DNA of 64,000 bases. Origin: JBQQPY01 sp052258065. Lineage in GTDB: Bacteria > Pseudomonadota > Gammaproteobacteria > Enterobacterales > Enterobacteriaceae. Position 1 is the first letter of the stretch. Every line of letters begins with the position of its first letter. This document shows positions 19,462 to 29,038 of this stretch, in pieces. The notes below the pieces were generated by a model. The model did not search any database and was not told the DNA's origin. It worked only from the letters and a program-made list of their open reading frames with translations. The stretch covers positions 620,001 to 684,000 of the forward strand of contig JBQQPY010000002.1 of the NCBI GenBank assembly GCA_052258065.1. The letters are read 5' to 3'. The position numbers and the translations under genes are program-made.

Positions 19462-19494
19462 AACTAAAGCGCAACTGTTAAAAGAGGTTTAGCC

Positions 19495-21660
19495 GTGTCC
19501 CGTACAATCATGTTGATCCCTACCGGCACTAGCGTCGGCCTGACTAGCGTCGGCCTCGGCGTCATCCGAGCAATAGAGCAAAAAGGCCTCAGCCTCAGCC
19601 TGTTTAAACCCATTGCGCAGCCCCGATCCGGTGAGGATAACCTCGATTTCACTACTCGTCTTATCCGCGCGAATTCCACTATTCCCTCCGTCGAACCGTT
19701 GTCCATGAGCTATGTGGAATCGCTGCTCGGCTCCAATCAGCAAGACATGCTAATGGAAGAAATCATCGCCCGCTACCATGCAAATACTAAAAAATCGGAC
19801 GTGATTCTGGTAGAAGGTCTGGTTCCCGCACGCAAACATCAGTTTTCCACAGCGTTAAACTATGAAATCGCCCGAACGCTCAACGCTGAAATTGTTTTCG
19901 TACTCTCTGTAGGCAACGATTCTCCAGACCAATTGAAAGAACGTATTGAGCTTGTACGCTCAAGCTTCGGCGGGAGTAAAAATAAAAACATAACCGGAGT
20001 CATCGTTAATAAGTTTAACGCTCCAGTGAATGTCCAAGACCGCATTCGTCCCGACCTGTTAGAAATTCTCGACGATTTCAGTAAGGGCGGTATTGCAAAC
20101 GTCGATTCGAGACTATTATTTGAAAATAGCCCGCTGCCTATTCTGGGGTGTATCCCGTGGAATTTGGATCTTATCGCCATACGCGCTATCGACATGGCCC
20201 GCCATTTAGGCGCTACGATTATCCATGAAGGGGAAATTCAGACCCGCCGAGTAAAATCCGTCAGCTTCTGCGCACGCAGCCTGCCAAACATGTTAGAGAA
20301 TTTTCGCCCTGGCTCGCTACTAGTTACTTCCGGCGACCGTCCAGATGTGCTGGTCGCCGTTTGCCTCGCAGCGATGAACGGCGTGGAAATTGGCGCGTTG
20401 CTGCTGACTGGCGGCTATGACATCGATCCGCGTATTCAGGACTTATGCCAGCACGCCTTTCAGACCGGCTTACCGATGTTCACCGTACAGACCAACACCT
20501 GGCAGACGTCGCTTAGCCTGCAGAGCTTTAGCCCGGAGGTGCCGGCTGACGATCATAGCCAGCTGGAAAAACTGCAAAACTATGTCGCGGGCCATATTGA
20601 TCCTGCCTGGATTGATTCCCTGTGTTCCAACTCTGATCGGCCACGTCGTCTGTCTCCGGCAGCGTTCCGCTATCACCTGACCGAACTGGCACGCCAGGCG
20701 GGCAAACGCATCGTACTGCCGGAAGGCAACGAGCCGCGCACAGTAAAAGCGGCGTCTATTTGCGCTGAGCGTGGCATCGCTCACTGCGTGCTGTTGGGAA
20801 ACCCTGATGAAATTCAGCACGTGGCCGCTGTACAGGGCCTTACGCTTGGCGACGGCATCGAAATTATCGCTCCGGAAGTGACGCGCGAACAATATGTCGC
20901 CCGATTGGTCGAGCTACGCAAGAGCAAAGGGATGACCGAAGTGGTCGCCCGCGAACAGTTGCAAGATAACGTCGTGTTGGGCACGTTGATGCTAGAGCAG
21001 GGAAAAGTAGACGGCTTAGTGTCAGGAGCCGTGCATACCACAGCCAATACGATCCGCCCGTCTCTGCAGCTTATCAAGACCGCGGCGGGAAGTTCGCTAG
21101 TGTCCTCAGTGTTCTTTATGCTGCTACCTGAGCAAGTTCTGCTTTACGGCGACTGTGCCATCAACCCGGATCCGAACTCGGAGCAACTAGCAGAAATCGC
21201 CATTCAGTCAGCCGACTCTGCAGTCGCTTTCGGCATTGAGCCTCGCGTAGCCATGATCTCTTACTCAACAGGCAATTCCGCTGCCGGCAGCGATGTTGAG
21301 AAAGTGCGTGAAGCCACGCGCCTAGCGCAGGAAAAGCGTCCGGATCTAGTCATTGATGGTCCGCTGCAGTATGACGCGGCCATTATGGCTGATGTTGCAG
21401 CATCAAAAGCACCAAACTCGCCGGTAGCAGGCAAGGCGACGGTCTTTATCTTCCCAGATTTGAATACCGGTAATACCACCTATAAAGCGGTACAGCGTTC
21501 GGCGGACTTAATCTCTATCGGGCCGATGCTGCAGGGCATGCATAAGCCGGTCAACGATCTCTCTCGCGGCGCACTGGTAGAGGATATCGTTTATACGGTC
21601 GCACTGACCGCCATTCAGGCTAAACAGGCAGAAAACCCATTCTCAAACCCAATACACTAG
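19495..21660 (+). CDS. pta: Phosphate acetyltransferase
   Basis: Converts acetyl-CoA + phosphate to acetyl-phosphate + CoA, the partner reaction to AckA. It uses a GTG start (MSRTIMLIPTGTSVGL) and is 721 residues (E. coli 714). The N-terminal P-loop-like/BioD-like domain covers residues 1-220, the DRTGG domain the middle, and the catalytic PTA_PTB domain starts near 400 (FRYHLTELARQAGKRIVLPEG). The catalytic domain has conserved GLVSGAVHTTANTIRP, the MLLPEQVLLYGDCAINPDP stretch and SYSTGNSAAGSD. The full frame is intact, suggesting acetate overflow or acetyl-phosphate supply is still used by the symbiont. Confidence 0.97.
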   Translation: MSRTIMLIPTGTSVGLTSVGLGVIRAIEQKGLSLSLFKPIAQPRSGEDNLDFTTRLIRANSTIPSVEPLSMSYVESLLGSNQQDMLMEEIIARYHANTKKSDVILVEGLVPARKHQFSTALNYEIARTLNAEIVFVLSVGNDSPDQLKERIELVRSSFGGSKNKNITGVIVNKFNAPVNVQDRIRPDLLEILDDFSKGGIANVDSRLLFENSPLPILGCIPWNLDLIAIRAIDMARHLGATIIHEGEIQTRRVKSVSFCARSLPNMLENFRPGSLLVTSGDRPDVLVAVCLAAMNGVEIGALLLTGGYDIDPRIQDLCQHAFQTGLPMFTVQTNTWQTSLSLQSFSPEVPADDHSQLEKLQNYVAGHIDPAWIDSLCSNSDRPRRLSPAAFRYHLTELARQAGKRIVLPEGNEPRTVKAASICAERGIAHCVLLGNPDEIQHVAAVQGLTLGDGIEIIAPEVTREQYVARLVELRKSKGMTEVVAREQLQDNVVLGTLMLEQGKVDGLVSGAVHTTANTIRPSLQLIKTAAGSSLVSSVFFMLLPEQVLLYGDCAINPDPNSEQLAEIAIQSADSAVAFGIEPRVAMISYSTGNSAAGSDVEKVREATRLAQEKRPDLVIDGPLQYDAAIMADVAASKAPNSPVAGKATVFIFPDLNTGNTTYKAVQRSADLISIGPMLQGMHKPVNDLSRGALVEDIVYTVALTAIQAKQAENPFSNPIH

Positions 21661-21769
21661 AATAGCAAACTAATTAATATTATAAATCACTGTTAGCCGC
21701 TCCAATCTATATCACCTCGAATCCTTCTTCCAGCCAATAGGATTCTGCTTAACCTAAAATATCCGAAGG

Positions 21770-22045
21770 TTAAAGTCTTCCTAGCAAGGACAGGAAGTAC
21801 AATACAACCTGACCCAGCCAAGTTTAAGCTATACTGAAAATAAATAACTTTTAAATGAATGAATACTCTGCTACAGAATGTTAGAAATGCCACAATAAAC
21901 GTTTACTATGCAACTTTTAGAAGCCTGGTTGCTTGGCTGAATTTTAAGTATCTATTAAACCAACGCTATGACTTTAGAGCACTTGTACCGCGCTTCTTGA
22001 TAGCAGCATTGCAAAAAATCATGATTTTATACAGCCTATAGCGCT
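21770..22045 (+). mobile_element. IS1595-like fossil, C-terminal part
   Basis: The best readable copy of this family: from 21859 the frame reads NTLLQNVRNATINVYYATFR, then SLVAWLNFKYLLNQRYDFRA and LVPRFLIAALQ, matching the end of ISXO2-type transposases. The upstream AAGTTTAAGCTATACTG segment is the reverse of the conserved end seen near 7420-7440. Confidence 0.65.
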
Positions 22046-22059
22046 GACTGATAAAAACA

Positions 22060-22700
22060 CATAATGAGGAAATATAATCGCATGACTTTCTCACACTGCT
22101 CGCTACGAGTATCTATTCAAAGTTTTCATGCATAAAAACAAGCATTAGCATCGCTACTAATCCTCAAAGTTAAAATCGTCTTGGTGCAGCTTGTCGTCAC
22201 ACGCAAAAGTGGCGGTTACGGCATCTATCGTCATCGCTAAAGAAATCTCTCAACATAACGAAATCTAAAAATACATTGTTACCTTCACGTCGGGGAAAAG
22301 AACGCAACTAGAGAGGCTGATTAGCAAAATCAAGCCTGCCGCGCAGAAAGTCGTGAATGCATTCATTCTATTGAGTTACGATACATCAATTTAAAACTAA
22401 CGAGTAGCAAGGCGCTCGCCGAAATTTTACAAACAGGGCTGACAAAAACAATCAACTCTGTTACTTAAAGACTACAGAGAGGAACTACTGCAGTCGCGGG
22501 CGCTTTAGACCACCGAACGTCTCTAAAGGCAGCACCGCTCTAACCTCTTGATGCAGAAAGATAACATAATCGACGGGCAAACTTTATTTCGCACCTCACA
22601 ACTACCATTATCTTGCTCTTCTCGGTCAGCTTTTACATTATAATCATCAAGTTGCTAGCCAGATTCGGTTCCAGAAATAAAATCGATTCATTAAAAAATA
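22060..22700 (+). mobile_element. IS630-family N-terminal fossil and decayed flank
   Basis: Between about 22270 and 22540 frames can be pieced together as AQKVVNAFILLSYD, LTSSKALAEILQTGLTK and RLQRGTTAVAGAL, the N-terminal helix-turn-helix part of IS630 type a or a close relative. Nothing is recognisable at 22560-22700. Confidence 0.5.
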
Positions 22701-23110
22701 ACACGGCCGCTCATCGCTTTATCATCCTAAACCTCATGATGCGCAGAACCTAATATATAACAACATGTTGTTCCACCTATGCACCCACAAACGAATGCTG
22801 TGGTGGAGCGATTTAATTGGCCTACAGAAGATCTACCGTCAGCCACCATTTCTATTCTTGTAAAGCGCTTGAGATTATACTGCATTTAACTGCTATCTCA
22901 TTTTAGCACTTAGAAATATTTAGTTCAGAGATGCTATAACGCTTAGCCAAAGTAGATTCTGGCTCGTTGCTTTTCTGAAGAGCGGCTCTGATTTTAGGCG
23001 TTTTAATCGCTTAACTATAGAGCCTAATTCTAATGATATTTTGCTATCAACTATATGCCTTAGTAGCTATCTTTCGCACGAACAGGTCTAGACAATGAGA
23101 GTCTATATAA
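22700..23110. mobile_element. Two IS481-family pieces joined in opposite orientation
   Basis: 22700-22918 is a plus-strand C-terminal piece (CCTATGCACCCACAAACGAA, the HPQTN motif region) and 22915-23110 is a minus-strand N-terminal piece of the same element (TTAGCCAAAGTAGATTCTGG). They are fused without the middle, indicating deletion or inversion between two copies. Confidence 0.6.
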
Positions 23111-23269
23111 TAATCCGGGACTAAAGAATTACTTATAATCAATTAATCACTATCATTTTTTAAAAACTATAATCATTATATCTTGATAAAAAAACTTGAA
23201 GCCAAGAAAAAACCAACCAAAAACACCTAACTACGCATCCTTACTTAGTCAGACTGGGGGACGGGCTCG

Positions 23270-23480
23270 AAATAAACACTTTTCAGTGGATAAACAGTCT
23301 GCTAAAGAATATCAAAAACACTAAAATTAACACTTACCATAAAGTTCGTAGCCAAAACACACCTCGTTATCTAGCTAAATTTGACTATCTATTTAAGCGA
23401 CGTCATGACTTGAGACCACTGTACCAGATTTCTTAGTGGCGTCGTTAAAAGTATCGATAATGCAGCCTGTTGAGGCAGCT
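23270..23480 (+). mobile_element. IS1595-like fossil
   Basis: A plus-strand copy of the family described at 21770-22045, with CAGCCTGTTGAGGCAGCTG at its right end. It is followed at 23495-23640 by a reverse copy of AT-rich repeat A. Confidence 0.55.
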
Positions 23481-23494
23481 GATCAAACTGCCTA

Positions 23495-23640
23495 ATCAGG
23501 AAAAATATAATGAAACACATGAAATTTAAGATCTCATGGCATGAATTTATAAAACAGTCTAAATATCTATCTTTTTGAAAGCAAAAAATTCATTTATAGC
23601 CCCTATTTTTAGTGAGATAAAAAAGAAATCAGGTTCGGAA
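23495..23640 (-). repeat. AT-rich repeat family A
   Basis: Reverse-oriented copy. In forward sense the family runs CACCTGATTTTTATTTTTTA, a run of A/T, ATATAGATAGTTAAACT, then GAACTTGAGATCTTAAAT and TTTTGCTTGGCTTGAGAG. Other copies: 24430-24600, 25915-26115, 37380-37575, 57205-57365 (forward), 39165-39400 (reverse), and a partial one at 26800-26880. No coding content is seen. Confidence 0.6.
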
Positions 23641-23676
23641 TGACAGATAAATAAGATTCATAGCTAGGCAGAGGCG

Positions 23677-24246
23677 TTAGACACCCTGCCAACGGTGAAA
23701 TAGATCTTGAGGTAGCACCAGATCGAATTGATCCAGCGTGCGGTTGACCGTTTGGTCTATAATGTCTTTAACCTGGATTGGTTGGTGATAGAAGGCCGGA
23801 ACTGGAGGCATAATGACTGCCCCGAGCTTGACCGCTAGAGTCATCAGCTTCAGGTGTCCCAGATGCAGTGGCGTTTCACGGACTCCGAGCACTAATCGGC
23901 GGCGCTCCTTTAGTACGACATCTGCCGCGCGCGTCAGTAGCCCATCGCTATAGCTATTAACGATACCGGAGAGGGTTTTCATCGAACAGGGTAAGATGAC
24001 CATGCCGAGGGTTTGGAATGAACCAGAGCTGATACTAGCGGCAATGTCGCGAGAATCATACACCACATCCGCCAGCGCCTGTACTTCACGCAGGCTATAC
24101 GCCGTCTCCAGTGCTAGGGTTTGCCGCGCGGCCGCGCTCATGACCAGATGAGTTTCAATCTTCGGAAGCGTGCTCAACACCTGCAGAATTCGAACGCCAT
24201 ATACAGCGCCGCTAGCGCCGCTGATACCGACAATGAGACGTTTCAT
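23677..24246 (-). CDS. ubiX: Flavin prenyltransferase UbiX
   Basis: Attaches a dimethylallyl group to FMN, producing the prenylated cofactor that UbiD uses to decarboxylate the ubiquinone precursor. It is 189 residues, the same as E. coli. It begins MKRLIVGISGASGAVYGVR, which carries the flavin-binding loop. SSGSFQTLGMVILPCSMKTL and RETPLHLGHLKLM are the conserved substrate and cofactor segments, and the protein ends LFHRWQGV. The ancestral upstream neighbours are purF and cvpA; cvpA is kept 0.9 kb upstream, but purF is gone. Confidence 0.97.
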   Translation of the reverse strand: MKRLIVGISGASGAVYGVRILQVLSTLPKIETHLVMSAAARQTLALETAYSLREVQALADVVYDSRDIAASISSGSFQTLGMVILPCSMKTLSGIVNSYSDGLLTRAADVVLKERRRLVLGVRETPLHLGHLKLMTLAVKLGAVIMPPVPAFYHQPIQVKDIIDQTVNRTLDQFDLVLPQDLFHRWQGV

Positions 24247-24249
24247 ATC

Positions 24250-24420
24250 TCAAATCTCGCAGAAAAGACGATAAAAGTTTCGGTGCGTGTCGCGTCATGG
24301 AATATGGCTGATTATCTCGCTTTTGCTATCTAGCACGGTCAGCTTAGAGATACAATAAGACGCATCCCACAGTAGAAGCTGGCTTATTGCTTGCCTAAGG
24401 TATTATAGTTATAGAGTGCC
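24250..24420 (-). mobile_element. IS481-family N-terminal fossil
   Basis: A short minus-strand piece, similar to 16330-16560, with AGTAGAAGCTGGCTTATTGC corresponding to the segment encoding the start of the transposase. It directly follows the ubiX start region. Confidence 0.55.
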
Positions 24421-24429
24421 AATTCCATA

Positions 24430-24600
24430 CCTGATTTTTCTTTTTCATCTTACCGAAAAGTCGGACATATATAGATAGTAAGACTCTTTCATGAATTCAG
24501 AATGTGAGATCTTAAATTTCATGTATTTTATTATATTTTTATTTACTCTTGTTTGAGTTGAGAGTTTCTGCATCAAGCTGTAATGATTCTAGTTTTAAGA
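24430..24600 (+). repeat. AT-rich repeat family A
   Basis: A forward copy of the family described at 23495-23640, containing CCTGATTTTTCTTTTTCATC and GAATGTGAGATCTTAAATTT. Confidence 0.6.
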
Positions 24601-24679
24601 AAAAACGATAGTAAATTTTATCATCTAATTAGGCATTTTACCCAGCTATATCGCCTTTATCTACTTTGATTTATATCCC

Positions 24680-25170
24680 GCTAAAATAAAAAATTGTTAC
24701 GATTTTTATCTGAAATTAACTCAATAGCTTGAGAAATCGCATTCTTGCCTCAACATTTTTTCGTACAACATCAACTTTATTAGTAGATAAATTATCCATT
24801 ATCAGGATATTTCCTGATACCAGTGCAGAAAAGCACCCGCTCTACATAAGAAAGGAAGGTATTACTGTACATTACTCTATCGAGTGATGTAGTTGCATTC
24901 ACTTAAAATGGACTTATGCCGGCCGTGAGCGTGATAGCTCTCCCGGAGGTGCGTGAAAGTCGATCTAGCATCATTAACTGCGTCTTCTTCTGTGCCTTAT
25001 CCCCACTTATATTTATCGTTGTTACGGTTTTATTCATCAAAGATGCTTATCTAGTGAAAATATGACACTTCTTCAGACTATACTTTGCGCACATAAACTA
25101 TGTCGCCGCGCTCTTGTTCAGTAGCATCTACGGTCTCTTTAGCTGTCATAATATGACGATGAAAGCGTTA
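24680..25170 (-). mobile_element. IS630-family fossil (type b) at the former purF site
   Basis: On the minus strand GISGNILIMDNLSTNKVDVV is readable near 24760-24820 (IS630 core VPGDIVVMDNLSSHKVDGVR), and upstream parts of the transposase are detectable to about 25100. It lies between cvpA and ubiX, where purF is expected in enterobacteria. Confidence 0.65.
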
Positions 25171-25179
25171 CCTAGACAA

Positions 25180-25668
25180 CTACTGCTTCGGCAAGAAACT
25201 CAACGTGCTTTGCAGATAATCAAGAAACAATCTGATAATAATATTAAATTGCGGTATCAGCTGGGACTGCCTCCAGTACCAGCTATGTGAAAAACTAGTA
25301 AAGGTCTCAAGAAAAAACAGTGCCGCCGACACAATTAAAATGCCACGAAGCGCGCCGAAAAAGACGCCAAGCACTCGATCGGTGCCGGATAAACCAGCCC
25401 GCTCTACTAGAGTGCTAACAACATAATTAACGACTGCTCCAACAATTAAGGTCACTATAAAAAGAAGAATAATCGCGATACCATTGCGTACCATCTTCTC
25501 TTCAAAACGGGTAAAGCACATCGCAAGGCAAATATAATAACGGTTAGCGATAAAAAATGCGCAGCCCCAGGTCACTAAAGATAATCCTTCGCGCACGAAT
25601 CCATAAATCAGACTCGCCAGAGCGGAAAAAACAATGATGCAGATAATCACGTAATCAACCCAGATCAC
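25180..25668 (-). CDS. cvpA: CvpA family membrane protein
   Basis: Inner-membrane protein needed for colicin V production in E. coli and, more generally, linked to envelope integrity. It is 162 residues, the same as E. coli, starting MIWVDYVIICIIVFSALASL. Four hydrophobic segments are visible (about 5-25, 30-50, 65-88, 100-122), with the conserved VREGLSLVTWGCAFF and GLSGTDRVLGVFFGALRG between them. The frame is intact. It originally headed cvpA-purF-ubiX; purF has been replaced by IS debris, so cvpA now stands alone. Confidence 0.95.
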   Translation of the reverse strand: MIWVDYVIICIIVFSALASLIYGFVREGLSLVTWGCAFFIANRYYICLAMCFTRFEEKMVRNGIAIILLFIVTLIVGAVVNYVVSTLVERAGLSGTDRVLGVFFGALRGILIVSAALFFLETFTSFSHSWYWRQSQLIPQFNIIIRLFLDYLQSTLSFLPKQ

Positions 25669-26460
25669 ACATGCATCTCTTTATCATTTTTCTGACCAGC
25701 CGGTTATAGCGACCTCTAATAGAAAAATAAAACCTTTAAGTAAGAGATTTATTCTCTATATTTCAATAAATAATGGCGATTAAAAACTAATCGCCGCAAT
25801 TAGATAGCACGAGGTGGCGTACAGACCTGGCTCCTAGCTGTACGAAGAGCAGGATGAGCATGCTGCCGCGCCATGGCACCGATTTACCTTAAACCCCTTA
25901 GCATATATCCATAATTACGCCTCTGATTTTTATTTTTATCTTACGGGAGAATCTGAGAATAATAAATGAATTATTTAATTTTCAAAAATATTGGCCGCTT
26001 TATAAATTCAGAACTTGAGATCTTGAATCGCATGTGCCTCTTTATATGTTTTTGTTTTTTTCTTGGCTTCAGGATTTTTCTTATCAAGATATAATTATTA
26101 TATTTTTATAAAAAATAAAATTAATTCTTTAATTGCCTGATTACAGATATCGCTCAGTTAATCTCAATAAGCTGTATAGCATTATTCGTCTTTCGATACC
26201 GTTATCAAGAAGTGCGGCATCAGCGCCCCGAGTTATAACGTCGATTAAATCGATACTCAAATTTAGAAGAGTAACAAGGTATATGTTAGCTACGAATTAC
26301 ATGCTAAGCGCCTATAATGGCGTTTTAAACATTTTTCAGTAAAATACTGATCTACTTGAAAGTAGATCCTTCAATGTAGCTCAGGTTTGACTGGATAAGG
26401 CATATGGTCAAGTTTAATCATGAGTGGCCAGCCTTTCTTGGCTATAACTTATTGATTTTA
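25669..26460. mobile_element. Repeat A and IS1595-like fossils upstream of cvpA
   Basis: 25915-26115 is a forward repeat A copy and 26130-26405 a minus-strand IS1595-like copy. Between 25740 and 25910 there is a short hairpin (GGCGATTA, 5-base loop, TAATCGCC at 25775-25795) and no gene; dedD, the usual upstream neighbour of cvpA, is not recognisable. Confidence 0.55.
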
Positions 26461-27185
26461 TTTATTTTTAATTTTTCACTAATTTTTTCATTTATGCTTA
26501 ATTTAGCTGCGGAATAATAGATATATGTAGCCAACCGAATTAAAAATAATTATAGCCTATTTATAATATTTGGTAAAGAAACATAATAAGTTGTTATCAA
26601 ATAATCCGATTTGGGCATGGTATTTCGCTTACGAAAAGGCTTCCTTCCCCTCACCTTAAATTTTTTAGGATTTTACCACAGCTGCACTAAAGAAACAAAA
26701 GTTTAGCGTATGCTTTAGGGAAGTAATTGCCTGTTAAAGCCGCGCAACTCATTTAGTTTACCGAAAGCAGATTGTAGTTTTTACTAGATCTGTTATCCGC
26801 ACCTGATTTTTATTTTTTATCTTACCGAAAAATCAAGAAATTAAAAAGAAATTATATTTTTAATATATAAATCCATCATTCCGAAGTTAAGTTGCTAATA
26901 AATATGAAAATTATTGATAATTAAAAACAAATAAAATCATTTTTTGCAAAAAGCTAGCTATTTATAATTAAACCTAATTCCTTATCCAGCTAAGTTTTGG
27001 TCCCAGATAATAATATAGATTCTCATTGCACCACCCTGTTCATCGCAAAATAACTACTGAAAAATATAATTTAGTGACAAAATTATTGTTATATTTTTAA
27101 TAAATATAATAATTTATATTTAATTTTAACAGGTTATAAGAGAGTTTTACTATTCAATACTGATTAAAAAATCATTGATTATATG
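26455..27185. other. AT-rich decayed region with repeat B and A pieces
   Basis: 26455-26600 is a reverse repeat B copy, 26800-26880 a partial repeat A, and 26990-27060 resembles the leader that precedes IS481-type copies (compare 49300-49380). No gene is seen; the region is almost entirely A/T. Confidence 0.45.
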
Positions 27186-28080
27186 AATAGGCATATCGGT
27201 TCAATATAATCTGAAACGCTTCACTAGAATATAAAATCGTAACTTTGCGGTATATCCTCTATAACGCCTCTTCAATCGCTCGATTATAACGTTTGTTTGT
27301 TAGCGTAACAGGTGGCCCAATACAGTGTTCTATATCAAGCTCTGTACATAAGCGGGTGAATTGATTTTTCCTGATAGCTCAGCGCTTTTACAAGCCCTAA
27401 AAACGGTCGTGACTCAGATTTGTTGATACTGTTCGCTTTATTAGATAAATAAGGGCGGTCTTTTTTGCTGAAATTATCTGTATAATAGAAATTATATATT
27501 ATCAGTCAACAGAATAAATATGTGATCTTCTTTTTTATCAAAAAATCTGAGTCGCGATTAAAAACAATCTGTAAACTCTCTTTCATGATCTGTAAGTATT
27601 TGATAAATAGCTATAGGACATGCTCGACTCAGATCACGCAAGAAAAATCGTGCATTAGCCACGCTCTTGGCTTTGTAGTAGGCGAATAAATCTATCGAAT
27701 ATCTTAATCTATACTTAAAAAAGATAACGTCATGAGGTTTTGTTTAGCATTTGTGAAAGATATCTTCCATGAACATGCAAGTCACCAGAATCATGGCTTT
27801 TAAATGCTTTGTGCTTTGGTTGTAGTGCTTTCTCTTGCATGTAACTCAAACACCTCAATCTATTCCTAGGTAAAGAGCCATCGAGGCCAGCTAGCTCGAG
27901 GTGCGGCGCGACTCAAGAATTCGCGCAAGACTGCTAAGAAATCGTCCAGTAGAGAAAAGCATCTTCTAAAGGGAAACGCCACTACTTCTTAATTAGGCTA
28001 CAGTGTCGTCTAGAAACGATGGGGATATAGCTATAATCTTCAACATTATGTCGTTTTATATTTATTCCTAGTTTAGTTTT
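27185..28080 (-). mobile_element. IS481-family fossil carrying an inserted small element
   Basis: Minus-strand IS481-type copy comparable along its length to 15650-16440. It is interrupted at 27405-27559 by a palindromic-ended element; joining 27404 to 27560 restores the alignment with the other copies (AAAAAC|AATCTGTAAA). Confidence 0.7.
27405..27559 (+). mobile_element. MITE-like element, copy 1
   Basis: 155 bases with terminal inverted repeats GGTCGTGACTCAGATTTGTT and, inverted, AATCGCGACTCAGATTTTTT. It is flanked on both sides by AAAAAC, as a 6-base target duplication would be. It is homologous over its whole length, in reverse complement, to 38911-39066. It is too short to encode a transposase and no such ORF is present. 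Confidence 0.75.
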
Positions 28081-28336
28081 GGAATGACAGTTAGATTTTA
28101 CACTGAGTTAAAGCATGGATAACGAAAAGTGCTGACCAGCCCGTAATTAAAAGCATACAAGTATCGACAGTAAGGCAAAGCAAAGAAAATGCAGTAATCA
28201 GTTTAAAAAAGATCATCTTTGATTTAAATTAGATTAAAGCATGCATTTACCCCGCTAGTCTCAGTATATCCACCTGACGGTGCAGTAAAGTTATGGTAGT
28301 ATAGAAAAAATTTCTACCAGAACGCCAGAGGTATAT
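28081..28336. other. hda upstream spacer
   Basis: About 250 bases without a supported gene. uraA/upp, which lie upstream of hda in E. coli, are not recognisable. Confidence 0.3.
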
Positions 28337-29038
28337 CTGAACAAACCAGTGCAGCTTTCTTTACCCCTCTACTTACCCGATGGCGAGACCTTTACCAGCT
28401 TTTATCCTGGCGAAAATAGCGGGCTTCTGGCGGCCCTTCAAAATATGCTGTCCGGCGAACACGGCAGCTACCTCTATTTTTGGTCACACATAGGGAGCGG
28501 TCGTAGCCATTTGTTGCATGCTGCCTGCGCGGCGCTGTCAGCGCACACCCAAGCTGTAGGCTATGTGCCATTGGATAAACGCACCTGGTTTGTCCCGGAA
28601 GTGCTGGAAGGAATGGAGCAATTAGCGCTGGTGACCATCGATAATATCGAGTGTATCGTCGGCGATCCGCCCTGGGAAATGGCGATTTTTAATCTCTACA
28701 ATCGCATTCAGGAAACTGGGCGCGCGCGCCTTATTATTAGCGGCAATTGCCCGCCGCGCCAATTGAATATCGGCCTGGCTGACCTGGCTTCTCGTTTAGA
28801 TTGGGGGCAGATTTATCGTTTGCAGCCGCTCTCCGACGAAGAGAAAGGCGCGGCCCTGCAGCTGAAAGCGAAGCTGCGTGGATTTGAATTGCCGGAAGAC
28901 GTCAGCCGCTTTTTATTGAAACGATTAGAAAGGGATATGCGCGCGCTGTCGGCGACACTGGATCAGCTAGATTATGCGTCTATTCGCGCGCAACGGAAAC
29001 TGACTATACCGTTCGTTAAATCCACCTTGAATCTTTAA
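28337..29038 (+). CDS. hda: Hda, DnaA regulatory inactivator
   Basis: AAA+ protein that, bound to the DNA-loaded sliding clamp, stimulates ATP hydrolysis by DnaA to prevent re-initiation. The start is taken as CTG at 28337 (read LNKPVQLSLPLYLPD), because the clamp-binding motif QLSLPL must be included, E. coli hda also uses CTG at this place, and the length becomes 233 residues, identical to E. coli. AGAGG lies 5 bases upstream. A start at the GTG at 28349 would sit inside the motif. The P-loop region IGSGRSHLLHAA, the IDNIE Walker B-like motif and DLASRLDWGQIY (sensor/box VII region) are present. The frame is intact, which fits a symbiont that still controls initiation. Confidence 0.94.
   Translation: MNKPVQLSLPLYLPDGETFTSFYPGENSGLLAALQNMLSGEHGSYLYFWSHIGSGRSHLLHAACAALSAHTQAVGYVPLDKRTWFVPEVLEGMEQLALVTIDNIECIVGDPPWEMAIFNLYNRIQETGRARLIISGNCPPRQLNIGLADLASRLDWGQIYRLQPLSDEEKGAALQLKAKLRGFELPEDVSRFLLKRLERDMRALSATLDQLDYASIRAQRKLTIPFVKSTLNL

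Noticed and set aside
19531..19560. Direct repeat inside pta (ACTAGCGTCGGCCT twice).
   Set aside because: It encodes TSVGLTSVGLGV, and the E. coli protein has the equivalent TSVGLTSVSLGV, so it is normal coding sequence.
25775..25795. Perfect 8-bp hairpin near cvpA as a terminator.
   Set aside because: No T-run on either strand and no intact gene ending there; could be a dedD-end relic, but unsupported.
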